Shown: positions 42,838 through 51,686 of the stretch, in pieces | How positions within the stretch are numbered: position 1 is the stretch's first letter | Layout of the letters: each line of letters starts with the position of its first letter | NCBI GenBank assembly: GCA_014801785.1 | Contig: JAAVDN010000003.1 | Span: 16,368 to 80,367, forward strand | Source: Bacteroides sp. | Lineage (GTDB): Bacteria; Bacteroidota; Bacteroidia; Bacteroidales; Muribaculaceae | DNA: 64,000 nt | Reading direction: 5' to 3' | Translations under genes and position numbers: made by a program | The notes under the pieces: model-generated | Told to the model about the DNA's origin: nothing | What the model saw: the letters and a program-made list of their open reading frames with translations, nothing else | Database searches by the model: none

Positions 42838-44004
42838 TCAGGGGACGTAGACCTGTTGTCGCAACGCTTTCCTCAGACGTCCTAAGAAGGGAAGGGGCGC
42901 GAGGATGAAAATGAAGTAGGCGACAAACCACCAACGGGAATAATATATATCTATTCCGTTTAGAGCCTGGTCTATATAGATAAGGAAGTTATAACGAATG
43001 GGAAGAATCCAACTGAAGACCGCTATTCCGCCATACATGCTCTCATACGGAAACGAGAAGGCCGCGATTGAGAAGGAGAGGATTCCTGTCAGAGCGCATA
43101 ACGAGAGTGAAAGGCGAAGGTTGGGGAAAATCGAGACGATGAAGAGTCCGAAGGCCTGTGAGGAGAGGACAAGGAGTATATTGTTAAGGGTCATCCAAAG
43201 CCAGGAACCGTGCATCGGATACCCCATCCAGCCGTAAAGCCAGCTCTCCATAAAGACTATCAGCAGAATCCATATCAGGGTCTGCGGAAGAAGACGTGCC
43301 CCTATAAATTTAAGGACCGACCCGTCGCATATCTCCAGCAACCGCCGGGAGAATCCATGCTTGATGGTTTCTCCAATAGAGAAACAGGTCATCAGGAATA
43401 TCATCAACTGGAAAACGGCCGGGACAAACGAGTTGCAGAGATAGATGGCGTAGTTCAGTCCCGGATTTCCAAGACCCCGCACCTGGATATTGACCGGCAT
43501 CATCATGGCCGAAGCATTCGCGGTATCGACACCCGCATCGGCAGCTACCATCGAGACCACACCGGCCTTAGTATAGACAGCCGTTGTCTTGAAGGCCTTG
43601 AAAAGAAGGGAGCCGGGTACGAAATAGGTCATGTTCGTATAGAACGTAATTGCAGGACCGCGCCCGGCAAGCAGGTCGCTCTCGAAATTCTCCGGAATGA
43701 GGAAATAGCCGAATATCTTTCCCTCCTGCATCTTATGACGCGCTTCGGTGAAGTCGGAACAGTCTTCGGTAATGTCGACCATCTCCATACTTCCAAGACT
43801 CTGACTGACCTCACGCGAGAGGGAGGTTCCGTCGTTATCGATCAGTCCGGCCGGAACCTTGATTGGAAGGCCATCCTCCATCTCGGTGGTCAACAGAAGG
43901 GTGCAGAACAGGGGCAGCAACAGAATCCCCACCCAATAGATCGGACGGCGGAGAATCTGGAGCGCGCTGCGGCGGAATCCCTCTCTGAAACCATGACTGT
44001 TCAT
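42838..44004 (-). CDS. ABC-2 type permease (efflux, subunit 1)
   Basis: 388 aa, same topology as the next gene: helix 1 near residues 20-42 (RPIYWVGILLLPLFCTLLLT), periplasmic domain, then about five helices with 'GYPMHGSWLWMTLNNILLVL'. The start codon overlaps the end of the adaptor gene by four bases (ATGA on the minus strand), which indicates translational coupling. It pairs with the downstream permease as a probable heterodimer. ABC-2 permeases need a nucleotide-binding partner, which must be encoded elsewhere. Confidence 0.85.
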   Translation of the reverse strand: MNSHGFREGFRRSALQILRRPIYWVGILLLPLFCTLLLTTEMEDGLPIKVPAGLIDNDGTSLSREVSQSLGSMEMVDITEDCSDFTEARHKMQEGKIFGYFLIPENFESDLLAGRGPAITFYTNMTYFVPGSLLFKAFKTTAVYTKAGVVSMVAADAGVDTANASAMMMPVNIQVRGLGNPGLNYAIYLCNSFVPAVFQLMIFLMTCFSIGETIKHGFSRRLLEICDGSVLKFIGARLLPQTLIWILLIVFMESWLYGWMGYPMHGSWLWMTLNNILLVLSSQAFGLFIVSIFPNLRLSLSLCALTGILSFSIAAFSFPYESMYGGIAVFSWILPIRYNFLIYIDQALNGIDIYYSRWWFVAYFIFILAPLPFLGRLRKALRQQVYVP

Positions 44005-45029
44005 TTCTCTACACCTTCATATATGACGGACATTCCGGGACGGAAATTCTCAATCTTCTTCTCGGGACGGGCCTTGACCTGGAAAGTGCGTGCATCGTAG
44101 TCGCCGGTAGACTTGGTCGCCTGCCAGTTGGCATAAGTGCCGAGATCCTTGATATAGAATATCTTCATTGTCTCGTGGCGGTCAAGGGCCGGAATGAAGA
44201 CCTTTATCTTCTCCCCCTCCTTGAGGTCTCCGATAAGATTCTCCCGCATGTTGAAGACAGCCCAATGATCATTCTTCTGGAGCGTCATTATAGGAGCGCC
44301 GAGAGCTACCAGCTCGCTGACATTGGGATAGATAACGGTTATGGTTCCGTCGCAGGGAGCCGTCAGATACTGGTCTTCGAGGATGGCACCGACCTCGCTG
44401 ACTCCTCCTTTGGCGACATTGACCATCGCGGCGGCAGCCTCCTTGTCCTCACGTTGCGGTCCGGCGACTGCGAGCTCATACTGGCTCTTGGCGGCAGCCT
44501 CGGCGGCCTTGGCTGCCTTGTAGGCGGCTGAGGCCTCATCGCGCTTCTGCTCCGACACCACTCCTTTAGAGAACAGGTTCTCCATACGGTCGTAGGTCTT
44601 GCGGGTTATTTCAGAGGCGGCCTGGGCCTGAACCCAGAGATCCTTGGCCGCGGAGATTATCTGACTGCGCGTTCCGGCGTCAACCTTCCGGTCTGTGGCC
44701 TTGGCCGCGTTCTCCATAGCCTGCGCCTGCTCCATGCGCGCGTCAGCAAGGGAGGAATGGATATGGACCAGTGTGTCGCCGGCCTTGACTTCCTGACCCT
44801 CCTCGACATAAAGTTCGGTGATACGTCCCGGAAGTTTACCGGAGATTCTGATTTCCGTAGCGTCTCCCTGACCCTGTATTGTGTCCGGACCCTGTTTGAT
44901 AGAGAGGAATCCTATGATGGCCATACCGCAAATGATGACCATTACAACGAGAATTGTCAATACCAGACCCTTGTCTTTCTTCGTTACCGCCATCGGGTCC
45001 TGAACAGCGTTTTTATTTTCTTCGCTCAT
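44001..45029 (-). CDS. HlyD/EmrA-type periplasmic adaptor
   Basis: 342 aa. A single N-terminal membrane helix (about 20-44, LVLTILVVMVIICGMAIIGF), then barrel/lipoyl half (GKLPGRITELYVEEGQEVKA GDTLVHIH), a coiled-coil hairpin (about 95-200, Ala/Lys/Glu-rich, 'AKAAEAAAKSQYELAVAGPQ'), and the second half with 'APCDGTITVIYPNVSELVAL'. It bridges the inner-membrane permease and the TolC-type channel. Between tolC (25 bp upstream) and the permeases. Confidence 0.92.
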   Translation of the reverse strand: MSEENKNAVQDPMAVTKKDKGLVLTILVVMVIICGMAIIGFLSIKQGPDTIQGQGDATEIRISGKLPGRITELYVEEGQEVKAGDTLVHIHSSLADARMEQAQAMENAAKATDRKVDAGTRSQIISAAKDLWVQAQAASEITRKTYDRMENLFSKGVVSEQKRDEASAAYKAAKAAEAAAKSQYELAVAGPQREDKEAAAAMVNVAKGGVSEVGAILEDQYLTAPCDGTITVIYPNVSELVALGAPIMTLQKNDHWAVFNMRENLIGDLKEGEKIKVFIPALDRHETMKIFYIKDLGTYANWQATKSTGDYDARTFQVKARPEKKIENFRPGMSVIYEGVEK

Positions 45030-45054
45030 AGTTGTGAGTTGTGTGTATTATACT

Positions 45055-46509
45055 TTAATAGAGTTTGCCGGCGACCTTGGCCAGATAAGTGTTGCATAGA
45101 CGCAGACCGATTCGGGCATCGATGTTCTCGGAATTGGCGAGTAGCCACGCGGTCTGGGCTGCCATGACATCGTCTGCTGTCAGGACTCCTTCCTTGAAAC
45201 CATATTGGGCATTCTCAAGATTGGCCTGTGCTGACTTGAGGTTGTTGTCGGTCATCTCCAGAGTCTTCGTGGCCTCGGCAAGCTTATATTTTGCCTGACT
45301 CAACTGAAGGTCAACTTTCTCTTCAAGATCCTCAAGCATCAGCCGTGTGGCGGCTGTGTTGGATTTGGCGGCACGATATTTGTTATAGTTGCCTCCCCAG
45401 TGCCAGATAGGTATGCTGAGAGTCGCACCGACACTGAAACCTCCGCCGAAACGTTTCTCGAATCCATGTATGACATTAGGATTGGAGAAGCTCCAGGCGC
45501 CGACAGCCGCTATTTTGGGAAGCATGGCGCCCATAGAAAGTTTCTCGCGATGTTCCAGAACGGAGATGGACTGACGGACAGCATCCAGATCCGGACGCGA
45601 GGCGACAACTTCTGACAGCGTATAGTCAGGAGCAGCCTCGGGAAGCATATCCTTCCCTTCTTCCGCCGGTTCGGGATTGGAATCTACCGGCAACCCGCAT
45701 ATCTGGGCCAGATTCATCCGCGACAGGCTAAGTCCGTTCTCTACTTTGGTCAGCGCTATGCAGGCTTCGTTATATTTGACCTCGACACTGAGAAGGTCGC
45801 TGCGGGTCGCCACCCCCTCCTTAAGCATCTCCCCGACATTATAGCGCAGCGAGTCTACGAGATTGGCGTAACTGCGGGCCAGTTTCTCCTTCTCCCTGAG
45901 GGAGACGACCATCCAGTAAGCTTCATCGACACTGAAAATAACATCCTGAAGAGTCGAGTTGCGTAGCGACTGCGCCATCTTCTCGGCATACTTCGTTATC
46001 TGATTCATCGCGCGGATAGTTCCACCCATATAGACGGGCTGGGTCAGGGTGAAGGCGCCTGCGAAGACATTACGAGTGTCGTAAGCCATCGCTTCCTTGG
46101 GAATGACAGCAACCTCGGTCGGAATCAATGAGCCTGTCTTGGGATCGGTGACCGGTGTGCCGTTGGGTCCGACAAGGATGTTGGGGGTATATGACATTGT
46201 CGTCGGATCGAAACTCATTGTCGGAAGTTTGGCGTCGGCGCCCAGGAGTTCGATCTGATGCTGATTATGGATATAGGTTCCATTGAAGTCAATACCCGGA
46301 AGATAGGCGGCAAAAGCAGCCTTTTTCAGATAGCCGGCCCCACGGATATTCTCGTCGGCAATCCGGAGTGCCTTATTGTTGGCCAATGCCATCTGACGGC
46401 AGGAGTCGAGACTTACTACTCCCCCCTGGGCCAGGGCGCAGCCAAGAATCAGTGTGGCAGCCGTGACGGTATTTCTGTATCCCGCCAATACGGTGTGTTT
46501 ATGTCCCAT
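45055..46509 (-). CDS. TolC-family outer membrane efflux channel
   Basis: 484 aa from the ATG at 46509; a TTG upstream at 46533 is the only way to extend it and would overlap promoter-like sequence. Signal peptide up to about ALAQGG. Two TolC/OEP repeats with long helices: DSCRQMALANNKALRIADEN near the N-terminus, and later 'YTLSEVVASRPDLDAVRQSI' and 'GVLTADDVMAAQTAWLLANS'. It makes the trimeric outer-membrane exit duct for the tripartite pump. First gene of the efflux operon. Confidence 0.93.
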   Translation of the reverse strand: MGHKHTVLAGYRNTVTAATLILGCALAQGGVVSLDSCRQMALANNKALRIADENIRGAGYLKKAAFAAYLPGIDFNGTYIHNQHQIELLGADAKLPTMSFDPTTMSYTPNILVGPNGTPVTDPKTGSLIPTEVAVIPKEAMAYDTRNVFAGAFTLTQPVYMGGTIRAMNQITKYAEKMAQSLRNSTLQDVIFSVDEAYWMVVSLREKEKLARSYANLVDSLRYNVGEMLKEGVATRSDLLSVEVKYNEACIALTKVENGLSLSRMNLAQICGLPVDSNPEPAEEGKDMLPEAAPDYTLSEVVASRPDLDAVRQSISVLEHREKLSMGAMLPKIAAVGAWSFSNPNVIHGFEKRFGGGFSVGATLSIPIWHWGGNYNKYRAAKSNTAATRLMLEDLEEKVDLQLSQAKYKLAEATKTLEMTDNNLKSAQANLENAQYGFKEGVLTADDVMAAQTAWLLANSENIDARIGLRLCNTYLAKVAGKLY

Positions 46510-46684
46510 AGTCGTTATGCTATACTTGAACAAAGATCGTATGCGTAGACGCTGATCTATAGTAGAGTGGAATTTGTTTTTTTATAACAATAAATGTCCT
46601 TTATAGGATTTTAAGATTTAATAATTTCGGACAATATATCCCCTAAGATTTGGCCAAATGATTTTTTCAGATTAATTTAGCCGT

Positions 46685-47761
46685 ATGAATATCCGGATAT
46701 TTTCTTCTTTCAGACGTTGCTCCATTTTGCGCAGACGCGCTGCGGCTGGTGCTTTCATCGTTTGTCTGTTGATGACAGGTTGCCGTCGCCAGGAATTTTC
46801 CATAGACGTCTCGTTGCCGGCTGAAATATGGGGAAACTATCATATATCATATTATGCCTCCGATGGCAAGGGGGGACTTTGGATCAACACCACTATTCCG
46901 CTCGAACAGGGGCATTTCACACTCAAAGGAGCCTCCAGGACTTCCTCTCCTTTATATATACGGGATGACAGGCAGAACGAAGCCATGTTCTTTATCTCTC
47001 CCGGTGACAAGCTGGCGCTCACAGGGGATGACGCCAATCCTACCGGGTGGAGCGCCACCGGAAACGAAATCAGCGAACAACTCGTGGAATATCGTAAGTC
47101 CGGGGAATCAATCGAAAATTTCGTAAAGTCCAATCCTGATTCACCTGTCTCTTCCCTGCTTCTGCTGACCTCCTTCCCGCGCCGGGAGAATCCGGCCGGT
47201 TTCGTTGAGCTCTGGAATTGTCTGGGGAAAAAGGCCCGGCGTCTTGAGATGGCCGGAATTGTCGGAACCCCCGATATAGGAGCCAACTCTCCATTCTTGC
47301 TCGATAAAGAGGGAACAGCGCGACTGAGGGGGAGCGCCGCGAAGGTGACAGCTATAGCTTTCTGCTCCACAAACGGATGGAGCGACACTCTGCGCACCAA
47401 CGGCCGCCCCACTCTCATATATTTCTATGAGCGTTCCGGCGAGGAGCGTTACCTCGAAGCCACAGACTCGATACGCCGTCTGGCCAAGGCTTTCCCGGAT
47501 TCCGCCAAAAGGAATCTGGCCATGTTCTCTTTTCAGTCAGACTCCCTGTCATGGAAGTCGCAGATTCGGCAGGACTCGCTGAAAAAGATAACCCATGCCT
47601 GGGTCCCGTTAGGGCAGGCCGACAAAAGGATGCAGGCGCTCGGAGTCCCCTCTTCACCCTGGTTCATCGTCATCGATGGAAAAGGGATTCAGCAATACCG
47701 GGGTGACGACCCGGCGAAAGCCGCGGCCTCTTTCCGACGTCTGGCTGAAAAAAAGAAATAA
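46685..47761 (+). CDS. Thioredoxin-like lipoprotein lacking CxxC
   Basis: 358 aa with lipobox MTGC (Cys33). Residues about 40-130 resemble the DUF4369 domain common in front of TlpA-type proteins (a strand-rich part with 'GHFTLKGASRTSSPLYIRDD'). Residues about 230-355 look like a thioredoxin fold: GRPTLIYFYERSGEERYLEA at the place where WCxxC would be, and a cis-Pro-like GVPSSPWFIVIDGKG near the end. The redox Cys pair is missing, so thiol-disulfide activity is unlikely. It is divergent from tolC and lies 30 bp before comM. Confidence 0.72.
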   Translation: MNIRIFSSFRRCSILRRRAAAGAFIVCLLMTGCRRQEFSIDVSLPAEIWGNYHISYYASDGKGGLWINTTIPLEQGHFTLKGASRTSSPLYIRDDRQNEAMFFISPGDKLALTGDDANPTGWSATGNEISEQLVEYRKSGESIENFVKSNPDSPVSSLLLLTSFPRRENPAGFVELWNCLGKKARRLEMAGIVGTPDIGANSPFLLDKEGTARLRGSAAKVTAIAFCSTNGWSDTLRTNGRPTLIYFYERSGEERYLEATDSIRRLAKAFPDSAKRNLAMFSFQSDSLSWKSQIRQDSLKKITHAWVPLGQADKRMQALGVPSSPWFIVIDGKGIQQYRGDDPAKAAASFRRLAEKKK

Positions 47762-47791
47762 TACTGACCGGACGAAACTTCAACCTGACAG

Positions 47792-49393
47792 ATGCTGACC
47801 AAAATATTTTCTGCCTCCATCTCCGGAATTGATGCGATTCCGGTCTCCATAGAGACTTCCTCGACCAACGGCGCCTCTTTCATGATTGTCGGGCTTGCCG
47901 ACACCGCTGTCAAGGAGGCTTATCAGCGCATAACGACCGCTATCGAACATTCAGGCCTTTCCTGGCCTCACCGTCGTATGGTCATCAATCTCGCTCCGGC
48001 TGATATCAAGAAGGAGGGAGCGCATTTCGACCTCCCTATGGCTATCGGAATCCTTTCGGCCAACGGTATGATGGAAGGAGCGGATCTGGAGGCGACGATG
48101 GTGATGGGTGAACTCTCACTCGATGGAAGTGTGCTTCCTGTCAGAGGTGCGTTGCCGGTAGCTATTCTCGCCCGCTCGATGGGGCTGAAGAGACTTATTG
48201 TCCCGGAGGCGAACGCGACAGAGGCGGCCGTGGTCAACAACCTGGAGGTCTATGGGGTCAAGAGTCTCGGTGAGGCGACTGCTATCCTGACCAATAACTC
48301 CGATATCTCGCCGACGAATATAGACACACGCCGGATTTTCGCTGAAAGCGTTGACCGCTTCGACTTCGATTTCGCAGAGGTTAAGGGGCAGGAGAGTGTC
48401 AAACGCGCCTTGGAAATAGCCTGCGCCGGAGGACATAATATTCTCTTGGTCGGTCCTCCGGGAGCAGGAAAATCCATGATGGCCAAACGTATCCCATCTA
48501 TCCTTCCCCCTTTCTCGATGGCCGAGGCTCTGGAAACTACAAAGATTCATTCCGTCGCAGGAAAACTCAAGAGGGGTTCGATGCTGATGACAAGCCGTCC
48601 TTTCCGTTCCCCGCACCATACTATTTCCCCTGTCGCCTTGGTCGGAGGTGGTCTCTCCCCTATGCCCGGAGAGATATCGCTGGCCCATAACGGAGTGCTG
48701 TTTCTGGATGAGTTTCCGGAGTTCCCCCGCACAGTCCTGGAGGTCCTGCGCCAGCCGATAGAGGACCGGGTGATAACTGTCTCGCGTTCCAAATATACGG
48801 TCGATTATCCTACTTCCTTCATGCTTGTCGCCTCCATGAATCCATGCCCATGCGGATATTACGGACACCCTACGCGCAGATGCACCTGCCCCACGGGGGC
48901 TGTTGCCAAATATATGGGTCGTATCTCCGGACCATTGCTTGACAGAATCGATATTCAGATTGAAATCGAACCGGTGGAGTTTGACGCTATGGCGTCCCGT
49001 GCCCCGGGGGAAGGGAGTATGGAGATACGTCAGAGAGTGATGTTGGCGCGTGGAGTCCAGAGCGCCAGATACCGGGAGGAGAAGGGTATCTACAACAACT
49101 CCCAGATGAACTCCCGCCTCCTCCATAAATATGCCTGGCCTGACGAGGCGGGAATGGCAAAACTAAAGGAGCGGATGACGCGACTCAATATGTCGGCGCG
49201 TGCGTTCGACCGTATTCTAAGAGTGGCCCGCACGATCGCTGACCTGGATTATTCAACTCGCCGGAATCCGGACGGTTCTTTCTGTCATACCCCGGAAGAG
49301 GTAGTGGCGATCCCTGTCTCGACAGCTCATCTGGCAGAAGCCATCGGGTATCGAAATCTTGACCGGGGAAACTACGGAACAACTTTCGGCTAA
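47792..49393 (+). CDS. comM: YifB/ComM-family Mg-chelatase-like AAA ATPase
   Basis: 533 aa. The N-terminal ChlI-like domain starts MLTKIFSASISGIDAIPVSI; the AAA core has Walker A LVGPPGAGKSMMAKRI, 'RPFRSPHHTISPVALVGGGL', Walker B 'GVLFLDEFPEFPRTVLEVLR' and MNPCPCGYYGHPTRRCTCPT with Cys pairs. The C-terminal domain ends with 'VARTIADLDYSTRRNP'. In other bacteria ComM helps branch migration during natural transformation and recombination; its role here is assumed the same. Terminator at 49432. Confidence 0.92.
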   Translation: MLTKIFSASISGIDAIPVSIETSSTNGASFMIVGLADTAVKEAYQRITTAIEHSGLSWPHRRMVINLAPADIKKEGAHFDLPMAIGILSANGMMEGADLEATMVMGELSLDGSVLPVRGALPVAILARSMGLKRLIVPEANATEAAVVNNLEVYGVKSLGEATAILTNNSDISPTNIDTRRIFAESVDRFDFDFAEVKGQESVKRALEIACAGGHNILLVGPPGAGKSMMAKRIPSILPPFSMAEALETTKIHSVAGKLKRGSMLMTSRPFRSPHHTISPVALVGGGLSPMPGEISLAHNGVLFLDEFPEFPRTVLEVLRQPIEDRVITVSRSKYTVDYPTSFMLVASMNPCPCGYYGHPTRRCTCPTGAVAKYMGRISGPLLDRIDIQIEIEPVEFDAMASRAPGEGSMEIRQRVMLARGVQSARYREEKGIYNNSQMNSRLLHKYAWPDEAGMAKLKERMTRLNMSARAFDRILRVARTIADLDYSTRRNPDGSFCHTPEEVVAIPVSTAHLAEAIGYRNLDRGNYGTTFG

Positions 49394-49431
49394 TTCCGAT
49401 ATAGATAGTCGGCAGAGATCAATCATCACAC

Positions 49432-49473
49432 AAAACCGAGTCTTCTTTAGACATGAAGAAGACTCGGTTTTTG
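49432..49473 (+). terminator. Terminator after comM
   Basis: About 14-16-bp stem AACCGAGTCTTCTT/AAGAAGACTCGGTT with 8-nt loop, then TTTTT. Confidence 0.88.
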
Positions 49474-49538
49474 TATGCTTTCATTGCTGAATGGTAATAT
49501 CCTAATGCAATGACCGCAACTCCAAACCAACATTTACC

Positions 49539-50015
49539 TTGTCAATAACCTGTCAATAACTTGACAATAACAGGTAGATAACCCCGCAAAAACCTGTTGA
49601 AAACCGGTAGGCAACTTGTTGATTCTTTTATATATTATGGATTTGGTCAATTCAAATTTATTATTAAGGCAGAAAGGAATTGGAATATGCAAGAGCTCCC
49701 GCTATTTTTCTATTGACAAGTTGCCGACATCTTTTTCTACAACTTTACGGGGGTTTATCATCAGGTTAGCGGGATATTTAGTAACTTTGCCTAATATTTC
49801 AGACATTATTGTAGACAATTCCTGCAATTATCTGATTATCAAACATAAAGCTTGTAGACAACTCTGTTGATAAATATGTAATCACACCTTGTTTTCAATT
49901 AATCAAGGTCTTAGTTACAGAAGTTATTGACACTTATCAACACCCTTTATTGTTGTTGTTTATTCTTTTTAAGAATTAATTATTTTAAATCTAACCATAA
50001 ACCAAAAATAAAAAA
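49539..50015. other. Candidate chromosomal replication origin (oriC)
   Basis: No credible gene is found between comM and nadA. From 49539 seven consecutive 11-nt units end in AAC (starting TTGTCAATAAC, CTGTCAATAAC, TTGACAATAAC, AGGTAGATAAC, then CCCGCAAAAAC, CTGTTGAAAAC, CGGTAGGCAAC). Read on the other strand most resemble DnaA boxes (TTATTGACA twice, TTATCTACC, TTTTCAACA; consensus TTATCCACA). More boxes: TGTTGATAA 49865-49873, TTATTGACA 49925-49933 and TTATCAACA 49935-49943. A very AT-rich stretch (about 49945-50015) directly beside the last boxes could be the unwinding element. I could not prove it by strand skew, and an 84-codon open frame at 49616-49870 is probably spurious. Confidence 0.6.
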
Positions 50016-51002
50016 ATGGGCGCCCGCAAAGAGGAGTCAGTCTGCGAGAACTATACCGCAACGACTGACCCGGAGAAGAGAGAGAACACAGTCGAAGCGA
50101 TAAATCGTCTTCGCCGCGAGAAGAACGCTGTCATAATGGCCCACTATTATCAGCGTGACGAGATTCAGCAGATTGCCGATTTCATCGGCGACAGTCTGGC
50201 TTTGGCCCGCAAGGCGGCCGAGACCGATGCCGACATCATCGTTATGGCCGGAGTTCATTTCATGGGGGAGACGGCGGCTATCCTCTGTCCCGGAAAGAAG
50301 GTACTGGTTCCGGATCTGGAGGCCGGATGCTCGTTGGCCGACAGCTGCCCGGCCGATGAGTTCGCCGAATTTGTCGCCGCGCATCCCGACCATACGGTCA
50401 TCAGCTACGTCAATACCTCGGCGGCTGTCAAGGCCCATACCGACATTGTGGTGACCTCCGGGAACGCACGCAAGATTATCGATTCTCTTCCCGCCGACGA
50501 GAAAATAATCTTCGGTCCGGACCGGAATCTGGGCGACTATATCAATCGTGTCACGGGACGACAGATGCTTCTCTGGAACGGTTGCTGCCATGTCCACGAC
50601 CGTTTCTCTCTCGAAGCTGTCCTCGACATGAAGAAGGAGCATCCGGGCGCGAAGATTCTTGTCCATCCGGAATGCCGGCGTTCCCTGCAGCTGATTGCCG
50701 ATAAGGTCGGCTCCACGGCCGCGCTGCTCGATTTCGCCCGCAATGATGAGGCCAAGGAGTTCATCGTCGTGACCGAGAGCGGAATCTTGTTCGAGATGCA
50801 GCGTAACTGTCCCGAGAAAGTATTCCTGCCGGCTCCGGCCGAGGATGCGGAATGCCAGTGTAACAAGTGCGAGTATATGCGTCTCAACACCCTGGAGAAG
50901 ATTCGTCTCGCCTTGGAGCAGGAGGCGCCCGTTGTCAGCGTCGATGCCGAGACAGCCCGGAAGGCCCTGCGTCCCATAAAACGGATGCTCGAACTCTCTT
51001 GA
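50016..51002 (+). CDS. nadA: Quinolinate synthase A
   Basis: 328 aa. Conserved start: INRLRREKNAVIMAHYYQRD, then 'ADSCPADEFAEF', 'NTSAAVKAHTDIVVTSGNA', 'PDRNLGDYINRVTGRQM', and the C-terminal CQCNKCEYMRLNTLEKI with cluster Cys. It condenses iminoaspartate with dihydroxyacetone phosphate to quinolinate for NAD synthesis, using a [4Fe-4S] cluster. First gene right of the candidate origin; nadB and nadC are not in the window. The start at 50016 has a run of A upstream and fits the family, although the first ~20 aa are variable. Confidence 0.95.
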   Translation: MGARKEESVCENYTATTDPEKRENTVEAINRLRREKNAVIMAHYYQRDEIQQIADFIGDSLALARKAAETDADIIVMAGVHFMGETAAILCPGKKVLVPDLEAGCSLADSCPADEFAEFVAAHPDHTVISYVNTSAAVKAHTDIVVTSGNARKIIDSLPADEKIIFGPDRNLGDYINRVTGRQMLLWNGCCHVHDRFSLEAVLDMKKEHPGAKILVHPECRRSLQLIADKVGSTAALLDFARNDEAKEFIVVTESGILFEMQRNCPEKVFLPAPAEDAECQCNKCEYMRLNTLEKIRLALEQEAPVVSVDAETARKALRPIKRMLELS

Positions 51003-51065
51003 ATCCTGAAATCAGATTCGGGCGAAAAAGGGTGTGGTTTTCCTCCGTAGAATCGCTGGTCTGAT

Positions 51066-51611
51066 ATGCTATATGATATGCGAGAGAAAAAAAATATAAT
51101 CGAACTGACCCGTCTGAGCGTTGAAGAATATAAGGAGAGTGCCAAACTCCCCCTTATCGTGGTGGCTGACAATGTCCGGTCTCTCCACAATGTAGGCTCG
51201 CTGTTCCGGACAGCCGATTCGTTCGGATTGGCCGGGATAGTGCTGGGGGGGATAAGTGGTACTCCTCCGCATCCGGAGCTGAGCAAGAGCGCGCTCGGAG
51301 CGGAGGAGAGCGTCGACTGGATACATGTCGATTCCGCGTATGACTATTGTGTCGCCAAGGCTGCCGAGGGGTGGAAGGTGCTGGCGCTTGAGCAGGCCCA
51401 CGATTCGGTGCGTCTCGAAGAGCTTGAAATCGGACCTGAGGATGCTCTGGTGCTTGTCGTCGGCAACGAGGTGACGGGTGTTGACCAACGTATCGTCTCT
51501 ATGGCCTCGGCTGTTGTCGAACTGCCGATGAGAGGCGTCAAGCATTCCCTCAATGTCTCTGTCAGCGCCGGGATAGCGATGTATTCGCTCGCCCTCCGGT
51601 TAGGGCTTTGA
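51066..51611 (+). CDS. SpoU/TrmH-family RNA 2'-O-methyltransferase
   Basis: 181 aa. SPOUT motifs: LIVVADNVRSLHNVGSLFRT (motif 1), 'LVLVVGNEVTGVDQ' (motif 2) and 'LPMRGVKHSLNVSVSAGIAM' (motif 3). It methylates a ribose 2'-OH in tRNA or rRNA; the site is not determined by sequence alone. It lies 63 bp after nadA and 75 bp before rsmA. Start at 51066, or the ATG at 51078. Confidence 0.9.
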   Translation: MLYDMREKKNIIELTRLSVEEYKESAKLPLIVVADNVRSLHNVGSLFRTADSFGLAGIVLGGISGTPPHPELSKSALGAEESVDWIHVDSAYDYCVAKAAEGWKVLALEQAHDSVRLEELEIGPEDALVLVVGNEVTGVDQRIVSMASAVVELPMRGVKHSLNVSVSAGIAMYSLALRLGL

Positions 51612-51686
51612 GTCCCTGTCGGCGTTTCCCCTGGCAGGCAGGATTTCCTATGGCGCCTCTCCAGTCTCATAGAAAAAAATAAAATT

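Noticed and set aside
49616-49870. 84-codon open frame inside the candidate origin
   Set aside because: AT-rich, overlaps box-like repeats, no recognisable domain, no promoter; its start codon falls in the eighth 11-mer.
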